Positions 5,963 to 7,512 of a stretch of DNA of 7,512 bases are shown here, in pieces. The notes below the pieces were generated by a model. The model saw nothing but the letters and a program-made list of their open reading frames with translations. It was not told the origin of the DNA and searched no databases. The number at the start of each line of letters is the position of its first letter. The first letter of the stretch is position 1. This DNA is from an uncultured Chlorobiales bacterium (lineage in GTDB: Bacteria > Bacteroidota > Chlorobiia > Chlorobiales > Chlorobiaceae): assembly GCA_903901395.1 (NCBI GenBank), contig CAIUQW010000194.1, positions 1 to 7,512 of the forward strand, given 5' to 3'. The translations under genes were made by a program, and so were the position numbers.

Positions 5963-5965
5963 TTC
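5930..5965 (+). terminator. Intrinsic-terminator-like hairpin pointing into glmM
   Basis: CCGCC (5930-5934) pairs with GGCGG (5954-5958), and inside it GCCC (5936-5939) with GGGC (5947-5950), loop CGTGATC. Six T follow immediately (5959-5964). On the plus strand this is a textbook factor-independent terminator, yet no plus-strand gene precedes it in the window; glmM starts 54 nt downstream. On the minus strand it lacks a T-run. It is read as a leader attenuator or the end of a short RNA antisense to the rpsT 5' region. Confidence 0.5.
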
Positions 5966-6018
5966 TTTATATTCCGCATCGAAACGGCATTTTCCTGTCA
6001 ACTCACAATTATGTACCC

Positions 6019-7446
6019 ATGAGCTTGATGATCAGCGTCTCCGGCATCCGTGGCGTCGTCGGCAAGAGCCTCACCCCGGAAAATCTCACGGCTTTCACCA
6101 TGGCCTTCGCTACCTGGATCAGGCGGCGAAAACAGGCGCTGAATCCCGGCTCCACGGCAAAACCGAAGATCGTCATCGGCAGGGACAGCCGTCCGACCGG
6201 CGGCGTCATCACCGGCCTCGTCTCGAACGCGCTCTCGCTTTGCGGCTGCGACGTGGTGGATGTCGGCATGACCACCACCCCGACGGTTGAGATCGCCACC
6301 GCCGGAGAAGGTGCCGACGGCGGGCTGATCGTCACCGCTTCGCACAATCCCGTGGAGTGGAACGCGCTGAAGATGCTCAACGAAAAGGGGGAATTCCTGA
6401 CTGCGCCCGATGTCGATGAGCTGCTCGCCATTCTCAAAGAAACGGAAAAAGAGTCCGCCCGCTGGGACGGCATCGGCTCGCTGACGGCGAACGGTGGATG
6501 GGACGCCGTGCATATCGAGCGCATCCTGAAGCTCTCGTGCGTCAATCGCGATCTGATCGAAAGCATGAACTTCCGGGTGCTGATCGACGCCGTCGAGGGG
6601 GCTGGATCATTCATCGTGCCGGAGCTGTGCCGCAAACTCGGCATCCGCGAGATCAAAACTCTCGCCTGCGAAGGGACGGGCGTCTTTCCGCGCAACCCGG
6701 AGCCGGTCGAAGAGAACCTTCGCCAGACGATGGAGATTCTTTCGAGCGAGAGCTGCGACTTTGGCATCATCGTTGATCCCGACGTTGACCGTCTCGCGCT
6801 GGTGTGCGAGGATGGCACGCTCTTCGGCGAGGAGTACACCCTCGTCGCCTGCGCCGATTTCTACCTGAAGCACCACAAAGGGGCGGTGGTCAACAACCTG
6901 TCGAGCAGCCGCGCCCTCAGCGACATCGCCCGCAGGCACGAGGTGGAGTGCTTCAGCGCGAAGGTCGGCGAGGCCAACGTGACCGAGGTGATGAAGGAAA
7001 AAGGCGCCGTTATCGGCGGCGAAGGCAACGGCGGCGTCATCCTGCCGGAGCTGCACTACGGGCGCGACGCGCTCGCCGGAATCGCGCTCTTCCTCCAGGC
7101 CTTCGCCGAGTGGAAATCCGCGACGGGCGGCACGCTTTCGGGATTCCGCAAGACCTTCCCCGACTACTTCATGTCGAAAAAGAAGGTCGAGCTGGAAAGT
7201 TTGACGAAAGAGGCGCTCGCCAGAATTTTCGACGCGGTTGCGGCCAGCCATCCCGAGGCGGCGTGCAACCGGCTCGACGGCCTGAAGCTCGACTTCGCGA
7301 GCAGTTGGGCGCACCTTCGCCCCTCGAACACCGAGCCGATCGTGCGCATTTACACCGAAGCCACGACGCAAGAGGAGGCCGACGCGCTTGCCGACGCCTT
7401 CATCGAAGAGATCAGAACCGCATCGACACCCGGCAACCGCGCATGA
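6019..7446 (+). CDS. glmM: Phosphohexomutase, probably phosphoglucosamine mutase (GlmM / phosphomannomutase type)
   Basis: Alpha-D-phosphohexomutase that moves a phosphate between C6 and C1 of a hexose; the likely role is glucosamine-6-P to glucosamine-1-P for UDP-GlcNAc and cell-wall synthesis, but mannose or glucose phosphates are possible substrates. The 475-residue protein has all four family elements: catalytic phosphoserine loop TASHNP (Ser108), metal loop DPDVDR (253-258), sugar-specificity loop GEGNGG (334-339) and phosphate-binding loop RPSNTEP (434-440). The N-terminus [11 protein letters not shown] is typical. The GEGNGG and DPDVDR variants resemble archaeal-type enzymes more than the E. 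coli GlmM pattern, so substrate is less sure than family. I chose ATG at 6019 (M-S-L-M-I-S-V-S); an ATG at 6028 is an alternative, and the frame extends to a GTG at 5941 that would encode the terminator hairpin. No clear Shine-Dalgarno. The stop overlaps the next start by 4 nt. Confidence 0.9.
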   Translation: MSLMISVSGIRGVVGKSLTPENLTAFTMAFATWIRRRKQALNPGSTAKPKIVIGRDSRPTGGVITGLVSNALSLCGCDVVDVGMTTTPTVEIATAGEGADGGLIVTASHNPVEWNALKMLNEKGEFLTAPDVDELLAILKETEKESARWDGIGSLTANGGWDAVHIERILKLSCVNRDLIESMNFRVLIDAVEGAGSFIVPELCRKLGIREIKTLACEGTGVFPRNPEPVEENLRQTMEILSSESCDFGIIVDPDVDRLALVCEDGTLFGEEYTLVACADFYLKHHKGAVVNNLSSSRALSDIARRHEVECFSAKVGEANVTEVMKEKGAVIGGEGNGGVILPELHYGRDALAGIALFLQAFAEWKSATGGTLSGFRKTFPDYFMSKKKVELESLTKEALARIFDAVAASHPEAACNRLDGLKLDFASSWAHLRPSNTEPIVRIYTEATTQEEADALADAFIEEIRTASTPGNRA

Positions 7447-7512
7447 GTACAGCAGCCAAAACGGCAAAAGGATTTCGCACGCAGCAGGACGAAACCCTCG
7501 GCAATCGCAAGA
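7443..7512 (+). CDS. Start of an unidentified downstream gene (partial)
   Basis: An ATG overlaps the glmM stop (ATGA at 7443-7446), the usual sign of translational coupling in an operon. Only 23 codons are visible, starting [11 protein letters not shown], polar and basic with no signal peptide in view. The frame is open to the window edge. No function can be assigned. Confidence 0.6.
   Translation, partial: MSTAAKTAKGFRTQQDETLGNRK

Noticed and set aside
5807..6001. In-frame 65-codon extension upstream of rpsT
   Set aside because: S20 proteins begin at the [14 protein letters not shown] N-terminus (ATG at 5806); the extension is not ribosomal-protein-like, and it would overlap the divergent leader hairpin.

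Overview
The window looks like chromosomal DNA of a green sulfur bacterium (Chlorobiaceae, probably Chlorobaculum/Chlorobium). This rests on the feel of the Rho, FolC, RuvA, S20 and phosphohexomutase proteins, high-GC codon use in the core genes and an AT-rich non-coding stretch. No database search was possible, so the taxonomic call is an inference.

Layout. Positions 1-746 hold the 5' part of a minus-strand gene for an exported protein built from near-identical 92-residue tandem repeats, probably an outer-membrane beta-rich protein; it runs off the left edge. Positions 747-1903 (about 1.15 kb) contain no confident gene: an AT-rich block at about 830-1000, a weak short basic ORF at 1143-1361, and at about 1593-1838 a cluster of long nested inverted repeats that could fold as a structured RNA. 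A minus-strand intrinsic terminator (about 1845-1888) closes the next gene block.

Positions 1904-5806 are a co-directional minus-strand housekeeping block, read in the order rpsT (ribosomal protein S20), ruvA (Holliday-junction binding), folC (folylpolyglutamate/dihydrofolate synthase), rho (termination factor). ruvA and folC are 7 nt apart and almost certainly co-transcribed. rpsT-ruvA (124 nt) and folC-rho (about 290 nt) are separated by leaders with hairpins and, before rho, a C-rich and G-poor stretch that resembles a Rho-loading site.

On the plus strand, divergent from rpsT, lies a phosphohexomutase gene (glmM/manB type, 6019-7446). Its stop overlaps the start of a further, unidentified gene (7443 onward) by 4 nt. 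The 212-nt divergent gap contains a terminator-like hairpin with a U-run pointing into glmM and an upstream segment able to pair with its 3' arm, an arrangement that resembles a transcription attenuator.

No CRISPR array, transposase, integrase, tRNA or rRNA was seen. The most interesting signals are the non-coding ones: the 1593-1765 fold, the rho leader and the glmM leader.
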